A stretch of 64,000 bases of DNA from Flavobacteriales bacterium (GTDB lineage Bacteria > Bacteroidota > Bacteroidia > Flavobacteriales_F > PHOS-HE28). Positions 45,201 through 53,236 of this stretch are shown here, one piece after another; position 1 is the stretch's first letter; each line of letters opens with the position of its first letter. The notes beneath the pieces are model-generated. The model was given only the letters and a program-made list of their open reading frames with translations, had not been told where the DNA came from and made no database searches. The DNA lies in contig JADJXH010000003.1 of assembly GCA_016715895.1 (NCBI GenBank), positions 1,240,001 to 1,304,000 on the forward strand, in the 5' to 3' direction. The position numbers and the translations under genes are program-made.

Positions 45201-48200
45201 TGGTGGGCATCAACACCCACGGACCGATCAACTGCGGAACGGCGACCGAGGCCCTCGTGAACGGCACGGTGCCCACGGGCGCACGCTGGTGGAGCTACAC
45301 CCTGCCGGCCGACGGCAAGGTGCGCGTGAGTTCCTGCAACCCGCCGAACACCACCAACGACGACACCTTCGTCACGATCCACGAAGGCGTGTGCGGTTCG
45401 CTGGTGCCCTACAGCGGTGACGACGACGGGTGCACCACCTTCAACTTCGCCTCGGACGTGACCTTCACGGGTGCGGCGGGCCAGACCTTCTACATCGAGT
45501 GGGACAACCGCTGGAACGGCAACGGCCACGACTGGAACCTGGAGTTCACGCCGTGCACGCCGCCGGTGAACGACCTGTGCGCCAACCTGAACCCGGCCGC
45601 CAATCCGCTGAGCATCGGCGCCCCGCTGGTGTTCAATGGCACGCGCGACTGCGCCACCAAGGACGGCACCCTGGAGAACATCCGCTTCTGGGACGGGGTG
45701 GACGAGGACGTGAGCGGCTGGGTGTGGGAGAGCTTCCTGCTCACCGAGTGCGCCAACGTGCAGATCAACTACTGCGGTTCGCCCCTTTCCGGGATCGTGT
45801 CGCTGAACATGTACGGCGACTGCGGCAGCCTGTTCGTGAACTCGCAGAGCTACGACTTCACCACCTGCGCGCCGAACGCCACCATCAACTTCGCCAACCT
45901 GGCGCCCGGCACCTACTATTACCCGGTGCTGTGGGATGCGCGTCGTGCGAGCGGACCGTACACGCTGAACGTGATCGCGACCGCGCCGACCATCCCCTGC
46001 GTGGCCAACATCGTGTGCTCCGGCGCCATCCCCCTGAGCTGCCCGGGATCGGTGATCGGCAACACGGACAACAAGCTGCCCACCCTGCCGGCCAACGCCT
46101 GCCCCTTCACCAACAGCGCGGTGAGCGGTGGTTCGCTCTGGTACAGCTACACGGCCGCCTCGGATGAGAACATCATCCTCAGCACCTGCGGTGCGGGCAC
46201 CGCGTTCGATACGCGCATCAGCGTGTTCACCGGACCGGACTGCAACACCCTGAGCTGCTACACGATGAGCGACGACTTCGGCGGCGCCTGCACCAACCGC
46301 AGCCAGCTGGAGTTCTTCGCCCAGAGCGGACAGACCTACTACATCGCCGTGCACAGCCCCTCGCCCTTCGCGGACGGCCAGTTCGAGCTGCAGATCGGTT
46401 GCGGTGCGGTGTGCCCGCGCCCGAGCAACGACGACTGCGTGAACGCCACGCCGATCATCAGCTATCCGGAGGACGGCAGCGGCATCTCCACCACGGGCGA
46501 CAACAGCTGCGCGCAGAACGATGCGTACACCACCTGCACCCCGGTGCTGAACAACCAGGGCGTGTGGTACACCTTCAACAGCGGCGTGAACACCCTGCAC
46601 CGGCTGACCCTGCTGGGCAATGAGCAGAGCGGCGGCCTCACCTCCAGCCAGCTCAACTACGCCCTGTTCAGCGGCAGCTGCGGCAACCTGGGCGCCGCCG
46701 GCGAGGAGATCTGCGTGCAGGACGGTGATGGGTACGACATCCTGCTCACCGGCCTCAGCACGGGCACGGACTACCTGTTGTACATCTACAACCCCGGTAG
46801 CACGGGCTTCGAGGGCACCTTCGAACTGCTGCTGGAGCACCCGGGCGTGAACGATGCCGGCATCACCGACATCCTCGAGCCGACCGGCCTGGTCTGCACC
46901 TCCTTCCTGACGCCGAAGGTGGCCCTCACCAACTTCGGCGAGGCCACCCTCACCAGCGTGGACATCGTGTACGACCTGAACGGTGGCGGACCGGGCCAGG
47001 GCCCCTTCGTGTACACCTGGACGGGCAGCCTGCCCTTCGAGGACACCCTGGTGGTGGACCTGCCCGGCTTCACAGCGCCCTACGGCACGCACACCCTGAA
47101 CGTGACGGTGCAGAACCCGAACGGCCAGCCGGACGACATCGCCACCAACAGCAGCCTGAGCGAGCCCAACATCGACGTGACGGGTGAAACGGTGGTGGTG
47201 GAGATCACCACGGACAACGACCCGAGCGGCATCTTCTGGGAGATCCAGGACCAGGCCTTCCAGAGCGTGGCCATTTCACCGTTCTACAACACGGCGAACA
47301 CCACCGAGACGCTGCCGATCTGCCTGAGCACGTTGAACGGCAACTGCTTCAGCTTCTACCTGTTCGACTTCCTGGGCGACGGCCTCAGCGGAACGGGCAA
47401 CGGCAACGGCAGCTGGCGCCTGCGCACCACCGATGGCCGCACCCTGCTGGGTGACTCCTTCGACGGCACCATCAACGGTGTGCTGACCCCCAACAGCCCG
47501 CCGGCGACCTCCGGCTATGTGAGCGGCCACGAGTTCTGCCTGCCGGCCGGCCCGAGCCAGCCCCTCGCGGCCGAGTGCGGCGTGTTCACCAACCTGCTGC
47601 AGAGCAAGGTGTTCACCAGCATCGTGCCCGGCGTCACCACCTACCAGTTCGAGTTCAGCGACCCCGACGCCGGCTTCCGCCGCCGCATCGCCGTGCCCCG
47701 CAACTGGGTGAAGTTCTCCGAGATGGTGACCAGCCCGCTGTTGCCCGGTGTGCGCTACTTCACCCGCGTCCGCGTGGACCAGGGTGCGGCCGGCTTCACC
47801 GACGACCGCTTCGGCACGGGTTGCGAGATGGGTCTTGACCCGACCGCCGTGCCGGGCTGCACCGGCCTGGTGGACGACATCGGCTTCCCGGCCCACAGCT
47901 GCGGCGTGATCAAGACCTTCGGTGGTTCCGACAAAGTCTTCGCGCAGCCTGTGGTGGGTGCCACGCAGTACCGCTTCCGCTTCCAGAACATCAACGAAGG
48001 CTACCTGCGTACGATCCTCCGCCCCAACTACATCTGCCCGCTGAGCTGGGTGACCCTGCCCCTGCAGAACGGTGTCACCTACGACGTGAGCGTGGAGGTG
48101 CTGTACGCCGGCATCTGGAGCGGCTACTGCGGCCCGGTGTGCCAGGTGACCATCCTGAACCCGCCGGCCATGGCCCAGCAGCGTGATGCCGTGGTCGTGA

Positions 48201-48466
48201 CCAACAGCGGCCTGCAGGTATGGCCCAACCCGGTGCGCGACGGCGTGGTGAACCTCCGCCTGGACGGCCTCACCGCCGGCACCCAGCGCGTGAGCCTCGA
48301 GGTCTTCGACCTCACCGGCAAGCGCGTGGTGAGCCAGGAGATGGAGAACAGCGGCCCCGTGTTCAACACGGTGCTTGAGCTCGACGGCTTCGCCGGTGGC
48401 GTGTACATGGTCCACCTCAATGTGGACGGTGCCATCCATCAGCAGCGCATCAGCGTGGTGAAGTAG
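39203..48466 (+). CDS. Giant T9SS type A mosaic adhesin-like protein, 3087 aa
   Basis: Signal peptide ~1-34, then an unnamed N-terminal domain (~36-210) and an Ig-like domain (~213-310), both homologous to the start of the gene at 25586. A right-handed beta-helix (~315-810), fn3 (~832-925), choice-of-anchor J-like domain (~930-1090) and second fn3 follow. Two MAM-type domains are tandem duplicates (~1193-1390 and ~1483-1675; repeated GNWSVDEGGT, GATMGTM and LSGDQGQGWFLTPN). A CUB-like domain (~1775-1905), PPC-like domains (~1990-2410), a CARDB-like domain, the FLGDGLS domain (~2662-2790), the tandem stalk modules (~2791-2882 and ~2900-2985) and the type A CTD (~3002-3087) complete it. The start at 39203 gives a basic n-region. 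The role is probably adhesion or glycan/protein binding at the surface; no catalytic residues are evident. Confidence 0.9.
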   Translation: MKPNIPRSPRTFRNTLRAMALGTLTAIGLLPMHAQTVTTNGNPNYVTSNNGVSGNGVITFAVANNSGGDILVTDLEAFWQVESNGANTTLWASTVSLSGPYFPFNLPDWTVVGTGTNLAVPADGYYPTITGMNYLIPNATTVRFLLESDDAIEYRGTGTAPGAVTPNTFTTAGVSLHNGDFQIAGQYVGYGGVFTNAGNNPRYFMGGITFQPAAACAGLPTAGTISGPSFVCSGGSATLNVNGSTLGTGITREWYSSSVSGGPYTTFVGSGTSVNTGAVTANTYYVCVVTCTNIPVPNSDQTPEFLLPVTNAGPGGSFTIDNTLPTAGANFASFTDAINYLNNLAICGPFTGAYTFDVTAGQTFTEDPPILTASGSPGNPITFQRAGVGANPVIAATGGAGTTDHAFGIRGANYITVDGIDISGGADVEYGYYIANASATVSSNFNTIKNCTINLDRTNTNSRGIMCTSSTTGGGFTPTAASGSNSNNSFLNFTIEDVYSGIFVSSGSTSWPGTGNIVGTEAGGTSTIGADFVGLPTPDIGGSTTLAFGVQFNSQVDGQIFDITVRNIASSGGINRGIYWVGCGGNSVVHGNRVYGVRNLSTTSTSGQRGIDVATLTTGTHNLRVYNNFVSNITAAYTSTTSTRIVSGIYVANGAAGMTYEVDHNNVSIDNVGAATYSTVCLDFISATSVNRARGNTLANFTGDQTGTSVHLAIRTAGTTTFGAAGSESNYNNLYIANAGNGHIGQTSTTNRTLLADWTGALTGTPGTDANSISANPLYVDNNSDLHVTGPDNNGAGPAVPLAWVTTDIDGDARGTPADIGADEYVPATCFPPTDVAVNVLGPTSADVTWTSTGALSYDYEVRTSGGPGSGPAGLEFSGTIGGSPINLTLLTEQTTYAVYVLSNCPGPIASAWSTAVTFTTPCLPITTLPWTDSFEDATVNNGEPLICYTKEIISAGTATSPWRTWTAPIRNGLGARTGTDYMVHSWNANSWLFSPGMQLTGGQTYEFSFWYAHTDNVLGHTLTAAVGTAANAASMTPLGSIVDVVNFNYEKAAYLFTPVSSGVYYFGLQDVSTSTAPWHICVDDWRVGDPPACPEPTAFANTGVSATEANFSWDCLGCTGPYWIEYGAPGWTPGTNGTPGVGGTMAGPFAGTTGTVSGLSPGTAYQAVVRQDCAGTWSLNSGTVDFNTIPQISTFPSCEDFELAVNCLPSTCTSVLACTSTSLTPVGWENSTTDGSGNWSVDEGGTSSVNTGPGTGATTGQSDYVPGTTTGNYVYMESGSCTGNTIIANSPVYDISSFVNPNVRVQMAYNMFGATMGTMAIDIEDPAGSNSWTELWSLSGDQGQGWFLTPNLDHAYTGTQVRYRVRGISGTSFTSDMAFDYFCVSEGPACTAPTATAAVVENCLAGTFTVEVTVTSTGSGVSVNLLSDLNGVEYVNMPASVTPYVMGPYTVGQTVVITMEHDSNMDCNVGLGSFASLCPPVVNTYPYCEDFEGATLCQPSTCTSVLACTGTALEAVGWDNSEADGTGNWSVDEGGTTSTATGPGNGSGSGQADYVPGTTTGNYVYMESGSCAGNTIDALSPVFDVTGMVNGSIRARMAYSMYGATMGTMSVEIEDPALSNNWTTLWTLSGDQGQGWFLTPNMDHTFTGPAVRYRVRGVSGSSFTSDMAFDYFCVRPTPLCTDPVATVTSATPSCTTGNLVVEVDVTDIGTAASVAVEASVNNGPYAPVCSLNAPGQCTITVSVADVVAVRVRNEQDGDCVINLGEYDAGALNCITCGALPTVSNYCYVANDNQSWLYSASGSGTLRLFFTRGTVETNSFDDLIIYDGPDATFPVLFANPANTGNLGQPGSAILSTDPDYFAVDVTASGNFLYMTFTSDGSVQCATSTTYDPWEWSVVCFDCTFPVATATVNDNCGAGTFTITVDVTDATNAGAVDITTDFVGDAEPNNVGVGQYVLGPYPSGTLVDVTVSHPNEAFCSLTFPDQNSCCNGDCSGAVAAVVGINTHGPINCGTATEALVNGTVPTGARWWSYTLPADGKVRVSSCNPPNTTNDDTFVTIHEGVCGSLVPYSGDDDGCTTFNFASDVTFTGAAGQTFYIEWDNRWNGNGHDWNLEFTPCTPPVNDLCANLNPAANPLSIGAPLVFNGTRDCATKDGTLENIRFWDGVDEDVSGWVWESFLLTECANVQINYCGSPLSGIVSLNMYGDCGSLFVNSQSYDFTTCAPNATINFANLAPGTYYYPVLWDARRASGPYTLNVIATAPTIPCVANIVCSGAIPLSCPGSVIGNTDNKLPTLPANACPFTNSAVSGGSLWYSYTAASDENIILSTCGAGTAFDTRISVFTGPDCNTLSCYTMSDDFGGACTNRSQLEFFAQSGQTYYIAVHSPSPFADGQFELQIGCGAVCPRPSNDDCVNATPIISYPEDGSGISTTGDNSCAQNDAYTTCTPVLNNQGVWYTFNSGVNTLHRLTLLGNEQSGGLTSSQLNYALFSGSCGNLGAAGEEICVQDGDGYDILLTGLSTGTDYLLYIYNPGSTGFEGTFELLLEHPGVNDAGITDILEPTGLVCTSFLTPKVALTNFGEATLTSVDIVYDLNGGGPGQGPFVYTWTGSLPFEDTLVVDLPGFTAPYGTHTLNVTVQNPNGQPDDIATNSSLSEPNIDVTGETVVVEITTDNDPSGIFWEIQDQAFQSVAISPFYNTANTTETLPICLSTLNGNCFSFYLFDFLGDGLSGTGNGNGSWRLRTTDGRTLLGDSFDGTINGVLTPNSPPATSGYVSGHEFCLPAGPSQPLAAECGVFTNLLQSKVFTSIVPGVTTYQFEFSDPDAGFRRRIAVPRNWVKFSEMVTSPLLPGVRYFTRVRVDQGAAGFTDDRFGTGCEMGLDPTAVPGCTGLVDDIGFPAHSCGVIKTFGGSDKVFAQPVVGATQYRFRFQNINEGYLRTILRPNYICPLSWVTLPLQNGVTYDVSVEVLYAGIWSGYCGPVCQVTILNPPAMAQQRDAVVVTNSGLQVWPNPVRDGVVNLRLDGLTAGTQRVSLEVFDLTGKRVVSQEMENSGPVFNTVLELDGFAGGVYMVHLNVDGAIHQQRISVVK
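42835..44225 (+). repeat. Tandem duplication of a MAM-domain segment inside the 3087-aa gene
   Basis: Two consecutive ~290-codon units are alike at protein and DNA level. They start near 42781 and 43651; their MAM parts reach about 43365 and 44225. Shared strings include PSTCTSVLACT, YVPGTTTGNYVYMESGSC and SFTSDMAFDYFCV. Each MAM part is followed by an Ig-like CxxPxAT domain. Confidence 0.85.
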
Positions 48467-48519
48467 ACCCGCTGAACCACCGAAATGCGAAAGCCCCCCG
48501 CTCCGGCGGGGGGCTTTTT
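47327..48519 (+). repeat. Long direct repeat, copy 2 (3' end of the 3087-aa gene plus terminator)
   Basis: The partner of 37761-38953 (offset 9566 bp, no indels). The near identity stops just after the terminator; the intergenic DNA beyond differs. Confidence 0.9.
48490..48519 (+). terminator. Terminator of the 3087-aa gene
   Basis: The same 11-bp stem, CTCCGG loop and T run as at 38924, 23 bp after the stop. Confidence 0.93.
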
Positions 48520-48597
48520 CGTGGCCGGCACGGCAGCACATGTTGATAACTCATTCCGACGAACGGACGACTTTTCCCGACCAAGTGACAAAACCCC

Positions 48598-48627
48598 TTG
48601 TCGATCGGGAAGGGTTCCCTACATTTC
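48598..48627 (+). promoter_or_regulatory. Promoter of the 1378-aa gene
   Basis: TTG (48598-48600), a 19-bp spacer and TACATTTC (48620-48627), one mismatch from TAnnTTTG. Spacing and distance to the ATG match the promoter of the gene at 31776. Confidence 0.5.
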
Positions 48628-48804
48628 ACGTCCACTTAACCAACACCGCGCAACCCCGCGCGACGGGCAAACGGCCCGGAGCGCACCCGTGAAGAGGAAC
48701 CCGAGCGCTATACCCCTGATACCCAGTCTGTGGACTGCACCCACCGGACAATGGCCCGGCACCGCCATCCCCACGAACCGAACCCTTACCAAAACCCTAC
48801 ACTC

Positions 48805-51800
48805 ATGAATTGTCGACCCTACTCGACACCGCCCCGGCGCCAACGCTGGTGGCAGCGTGGTGCCCTTGCCCTGGGCACCGCCGCATTGCTCGGCCTCCCC
48901 GCCGCACAGGCCCAGTTCGTCATCATCGGCACGGACGCGGTATCCACGGCCGGGAGCGGAAGTGACCCCGTGGATGACTACTTCAACTTCATGCGCTATC
49001 AGACGGTGTACACCGCCGCTGAGCTGTCCGGTGCGGGCATGCCTGCGGGTGCGCAGATCACCGGCTTGGGCTTTTCCGTGATCGAGGACAACGGTCCCGC
49101 CTTCCCGACCTACACGATCCGGATGGCCCACACCACGGCGACCAACAGCGCGACGCACAACGCGGCCGCGCTGACGACGGTCTTCGGTCCGGCGAGCTAC
49201 GATGCGGTCACCACGTTGGCCGGTTCGCACGACATGATCACCTTCAGCAGCAACTTCACGTGGAACGGCGTGGACAACATCCTGGTGGACATCTGTACGG
49301 GATCGAGCTCCATGCCTTACGCGTCCCCCTACGGGGGTGTGCGCGGGGCCACGCTGACCAACGGTTCGCGCCGGGTGCGTTGCGATGGTTGCGGCACCCA
49401 GTGCAGCATCAATACGAACACAGTCAATAACAACCGCCCGCAGGTCCGTTTCAACTACCTGGCCTTGAGCTGCACACAGCCGGCGGCCACGGGCACGGTG
49501 AGCGCGTTCTCGTGCGCCAGCCCGAACTACACGGTGGACGTGAACCTGACGAGCCTGGGCGATGCGCCCACGGTGGACATCGTGAGCAGCGTGCACGGCA
49601 TCATCGCCGATGATGTGAGCGCCCTCACCGTGTACACCACGCCGTCGACGCCCTGGGGCACGCCCCAGACCATCACCGTGCTGCACAACGGCGACAACAC
49701 ATGCGACATCGTGGTGGGCACCTTCAACCAGACCGACAATGACGATGTGTGCCACGCGACCGGCAGCTTCCCGATCCCGGACAACGGCTGCGGGGTGTCC
49801 AACTTCCTGGACCTGCCCTTCTGCGTGAGCGACCCCGGCACCGCCCTGGGCACGGACGTGTACGTGAGCAGCGTGGAACTGGTGCTCGCGCACAGCTACG
49901 TCTCCGACCTGGACATCCAGTTGATCAACCCCAATGGTACGCCGGTGGACCTGGTGATCGGCCGCTTCGGCAATGGAGACAACCTGGGTACGCTGGCCGG
50001 CTGCACGCCCCGCTTCATCCTGCAGGACGGCGGCACGGCGTTGACCAACACGAACACCAGCAACGTGGTGGGCACCTTCAACCCGGAGCAGCCGCTGACC
50101 ACCCTGCACGACGGCAGCGACCCGAACGGGGTGTGGACCTTGCGCATCTGTGACGCGTTCAGCGCCGATGTGGGCGACGTGCGCTTCGTGAAGGTGAACC
50201 TGATCCCCTGCCTGGCCCCCACGGCCACCAGCAGCAGCACCAACGATTGCAACACGAACACCTACACCGCGAGCGTGAACGTGACGAACCTGGGCACCAG
50301 CGCCAGCGTGGACATCACCAGCAGCGTGCACGGCACCCTGTTCACGGGCGTGGGCATCGGCAGCTACAGCAGCAACCCCACGGCCTTGGGCACGCCCGAG
50401 ACCATCACGGTGGTGGCCAGCAACCCGGCCTGCAACCTCACCTTCAACTTCACCAACAGCGACAACGACAACATCTGCCTCACGGCGGGCACCTTCCCGA
50501 TCCCGGATGGCGGCTGCTCCACGCTGAACTTCCTGAACCTGCCCTTCTGCGTGACCGACCCGGGCACGGCCCTGGGCACGGACGTGTATGTGCAGAGCGT
50601 GGACCTGATCATCGCCCACACGTGGAACGATGACATGGACATCCAGCTGATCAACCCGAACGGCACGGCGGTGAACCTGGTGAACGACCGCTTCGGCAGC
50701 GGCGACAACCTGGGGAACCCGACCCTTTGCCCCGGCGGGCTCTTCACCCTGCAGGCCGGTGGCCTGGCGCTGACCGCCACCGCCACCAGCAACGTGGTGG
50801 GCACCTACACGCCGGAGCAGCCGCTGAGCACGCTGCACGACGCCAGCGACCCCAACGGCACCTGGACCCTGCGCGTGTGCGACGACACCGGCATCGATGC
50901 GGGTGATGTGCGCTTTGTGCGTGTGAACCTGGTGCCCTGCGAGGCGCCGGTGGCCGGTGGCCAGACGATCGTGCCCGCCTGCGGCTCGAACGAGTACTTC
51001 ATCGACGTGAACCTGTCCAGCCTGGGCAGCAGCGCCAGCGTGGACCTGAGCAACGACTTCGACGCGAACGTGGTGACGGCGAACGCACCGGGCGTGTGGC
51101 AGGTGGGCCCCTTCCCCAGCGGCACCACGGTGACGGTGACCCTGGAGGCGAGCAACGCCCTGTGCGACGTGAGCCTGGCGCCGCAGACCTACAACTGCCC
51201 GCCGCCGAACGACGATTGCAGCGGTGCCATCGCGGTGAACTGCAACAGCATCACCAACGGCAACACGCAGTTCGCCACGCTGGATGCGGTGGGCACCTGC
51301 ACCACGACGCTGAACTCGGCCCCGGGTGTGTGGTACACCGTGACCGGCACGGGCGGCGAGATCCAGGTGGCCCTGTGCGGCTCGGCCTACGATACCAAGC
51401 TGGGCATCTTCACCGGCACCTGCGGCACGCTCACCTGCCTGGAGGGCAATGACGACGACGATTTCACCAACGGCCTCGACGTGTGCAGCAACGACCTGCA
51501 CAGCAGCCTGAGCTTCCCGAGCACCTTCGGCACCACCTACTACATCCTGGTGACGGGCTTCAGCACGAACGCGGGCGCCTTCAGCATGGAGGTGACCTGC
51601 GCGGGCAACAACCTGCCGCCCTGCCAGGACAATGAGGTGACGCTGAACCTGCGTACGGACGACTTCGGTTCCGAAACGAGCTGGAGCATCGTGCCCTTCG
51701 GCAACACGCTGCCGGTGTGCAGCGGCTCGGGCTACCCGAACAACGCCGATGTGACGGTGTCCTGCTGCCTGATCGATGGCTGCTACGACCTGAACGTGTT

Positions 51801-52941
51801 CGACAGCTTCGGCGACGGCCTGAGCCTGAGCACCCCGGCCGGCCTCGGCGGATACAGCCTGGTGGATGCCAATGGCAACCGCATCATCGACAACACGGCC
51901 GATGGGGATGACTTCACCTTCACGAGCAGCGCGGCCTCGCCGTTCTGCCTGCCGCTGGGCACGGACAAGCTGCTGTTCAGCAGCTGCGACCGCGAGGACT
52001 GGACCCCGAACGAGTTCGTGGTGGCGGCCGAGAACGCGGCCGTGAGCGCCCAGTGGACCGTGGGCGACCAGACCGACGACGGCTACCAGTTCTGGTTCTT
52101 CAACCCCGATGGTGGTTACAACCGCCGCATCTTCCGCAACCACGCCACCAGCGGCGGCTTCGGTCCCCCGAGCGCCACGCGTGCGTGCCACGTGAAGATC
52201 AGCAGCATGGTGACCGCCCCGGTGCCCTACGATGTGCTGCTGAACGTGCGCGTGCGCAGCCGTGTGAACGGCCTGTACAGCGAGTTCGGTCCGGCCTGCC
52301 GCTTCCTGATGCCCACCACGCCGCCGGCCTGCCCGCCGACCAGCCTGGTGAACAACCCGAACAACCCGAACTTCAGCTGCGGGGTCATCAAGTCCTTCGG
52401 CGGTTCGGACAAGGTGTACGCCAACCCGGTGACGGGGGCCAACAAGTACCGCTGGCGCTTCGAGCGTGACGGCGGCGGCTTCACCCGCGTGATCTCCAGC
52501 AACACCGCCACCCTGGTGCTGAACTGGCTGACGCAACCGCTGGTGGACGGCGACACCTACAACGTGACGGTGGCGGCCAGCTTCGACAACGGCGCCAACT
52601 ACTGCCCCTACGGCCTGAGCTGCCAGGTGACGATCGACAACTCGCCCGCCGCCCAGGCGCGCGCGATGGAGACCGCCAGCGGCTTCAGCCTGTACCCCAA
52701 CCCGAACCGCGGCGACCAGGTGGTGCTGAACATCACCGACCTGCCCGAGAGCGAGGTGTTGGTGACCGTGGACATCGTGGACGTGTTCGGCAAGCGCGTG
52801 ATGAGCATGACCGAGGGCGCCCAGAACGGCAGCCTCAACCTGGTGCTTGCGCTTGACAACAGCCTGGCCAGCGGCATGTACACCGTGCAGGTGACCGCCG
52901 GCGAACAGACCTTCACCGAGCGCTTGGTGATCAACAAGTAA
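48805..52941 (+). CDS. T9SS type A protein with two P-domains, 1378 aa
   Basis: Signal peptide ~1-36 (MNCRPYSTPPRRQRWW, very like that of the 2374-aa gene). An unrecognised N-terminal domain (~37-225) is followed by two units, each an Ig-like domain plus a proprotein-convertase P-domain (~331-467 and ~571-711; DLDIQLINPNGT, FGNGDNLG and DPNGVWTLRICD). Then come a PPC-like domain (~799-932), a DSFGDGLS domain (~942-1052), tandem stalk modules (~1053-1171 and ~1191-1279, the second with SFGGSDKV) and the type A CTD (~1292-1378, YPNPNRGDQVV). P-domains normally accompany proteases, but no protease domain is present here, so they may act as binding or structural units. The protein is probably surface-exposed. 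A GC-rich hairpin terminator follows. Confidence 0.88.
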   Translation: MNCRPYSTPPRRQRWWQRGALALGTAALLGLPAAQAQFVIIGTDAVSTAGSGSDPVDDYFNFMRYQTVYTAAELSGAGMPAGAQITGLGFSVIEDNGPAFPTYTIRMAHTTATNSATHNAAALTTVFGPASYDAVTTLAGSHDMITFSSNFTWNGVDNILVDICTGSSSMPYASPYGGVRGATLTNGSRRVRCDGCGTQCSINTNTVNNNRPQVRFNYLALSCTQPAATGTVSAFSCASPNYTVDVNLTSLGDAPTVDIVSSVHGIIADDVSALTVYTTPSTPWGTPQTITVLHNGDNTCDIVVGTFNQTDNDDVCHATGSFPIPDNGCGVSNFLDLPFCVSDPGTALGTDVYVSSVELVLAHSYVSDLDIQLINPNGTPVDLVIGRFGNGDNLGTLAGCTPRFILQDGGTALTNTNTSNVVGTFNPEQPLTTLHDGSDPNGVWTLRICDAFSADVGDVRFVKVNLIPCLAPTATSSSTNDCNTNTYTASVNVTNLGTSASVDITSSVHGTLFTGVGIGSYSSNPTALGTPETITVVASNPACNLTFNFTNSDNDNICLTAGTFPIPDGGCSTLNFLNLPFCVTDPGTALGTDVYVQSVDLIIAHTWNDDMDIQLINPNGTAVNLVNDRFGSGDNLGNPTLCPGGLFTLQAGGLALTATATSNVVGTYTPEQPLSTLHDASDPNGTWTLRVCDDTGIDAGDVRFVRVNLVPCEAPVAGGQTIVPACGSNEYFIDVNLSSLGSSASVDLSNDFDANVVTANAPGVWQVGPFPSGTTVTVTLEASNALCDVSLAPQTYNCPPPNDDCSGAIAVNCNSITNGNTQFATLDAVGTCTTTLNSAPGVWYTVTGTGGEIQVALCGSAYDTKLGIFTGTCGTLTCLEGNDDDDFTNGLDVCSNDLHSSLSFPSTFGTTYYILVTGFSTNAGAFSMEVTCAGNNLPPCQDNEVTLNLRTDDFGSETSWSIVPFGNTLPVCSGSGYPNNADVTVSCCLIDGCYDLNVFDSFGDGLSLSTPAGLGGYSLVDANGNRIIDNTADGDDFTFTSSAASPFCLPLGTDKLLFSSCDREDWTPNEFVVAAENAAVSAQWTVGDQTDDGYQFWFFNPDGGYNRRIFRNHATSGGFGPPSATRACHVKISSMVTAPVPYDVLLNVRVRSRVNGLYSEFGPACRFLMPTTPPACPPTSLVNNPNNPNFSCGVIKSFGGSDKVYANPVTGANKYRWRFERDGGGFTRVISSNTATLVLNWLTQPLVDGDTYNVTVAASFDNGANYCPYGLSCQVTIDNSPAAQARAMETASGFSLYPNPNRGDQVVLNITDLPESEVLVTVDIVDVFGKRVMSMTEGAQNGSLNLVLALDNSLASGMYTVQVTAGEQTFTERLVINK

Positions 52942-52963
52942 GGAGCCCGCTCCTTCCGATGGG

Positions 52964-52990
52964 GAAGCCCCGGCCGATGGCCGGGGCTTC
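52964..52990 (+). terminator. Terminator of the 1378-aa gene
   Basis: A 12-bp perfect stem (GAAGCCCCGGCC / GGCCGGGGCTTC) with loop GAT, followed by TTCGTT, 23 bp after the stop. Confidence 0.85.
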
Positions 52991-53059
52991 TTCGTTGGGG
53001 GACCATCGAGGCGCTCTCCCGACCGGCTTGGACCTTAAACCTGAGCAAGTAGCTGACGG

Positions 53060-53154
53060 TCAAGTACTTGATATGCCGACCCGGCGACCAGGCCTCCCGT
53101 TCGGTCGTTATGAACGATCGATCTGTCGGAAATAAATACGCGTTCGTCGACGAA
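53060..53154 (+). promoter_or_regulatory. Two perfect 12-bp palindromes upstream of the glycine-rich protein gene
   Basis: TCAAGTACTTGA (53060-53071) and TTCGTCGACGAA (53143-53154) sit in a stretch that is visibly less GC-rich than its surroundings. The second ends 5 bp before the -33 TTG of the promoter. Their position fits operator sites. Confidence 0.4.
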
Positions 53155-53159
53155 GCCTC

Positions 53160-53191
53160 TTGACAAAGGGGCGTGAACGGGGCCAGTTTTG
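53160..53191 (+). promoter_or_regulatory. Candidate promoter of the glycine-rich protein gene
   Basis: TTG (53160-53162), a 21-bp spacer and CAGTTTTG (53184-53191), one mismatch from TAnnTTTG, giving a leader of about 40 nt to the ATG at 53237. Confidence 0.4.
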
Positions 53192-53236
53192 TCGGCCGGT
53201 TACGACATCCGTTCGGACCGGACCAAACGAACTCCC

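Larger units (their letters stand above)
48467..48804 (+). other. 338-bp intergenic region with terminator, promoter and ~170-nt leader
   Basis: After the terminator, TGTTGATAACT (48540-48550) opens a lower-GC tract that ends in a promoter (48598-48627). The leader to the ATG at 48805 is AC-rich and contains one short hairpin, CAGTC-TGTG-GACTG (48724-48737). It ends ACCAAAACCC, like the leader of the gene at 31776. No coding frame is convincing. Confidence 0.5.
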
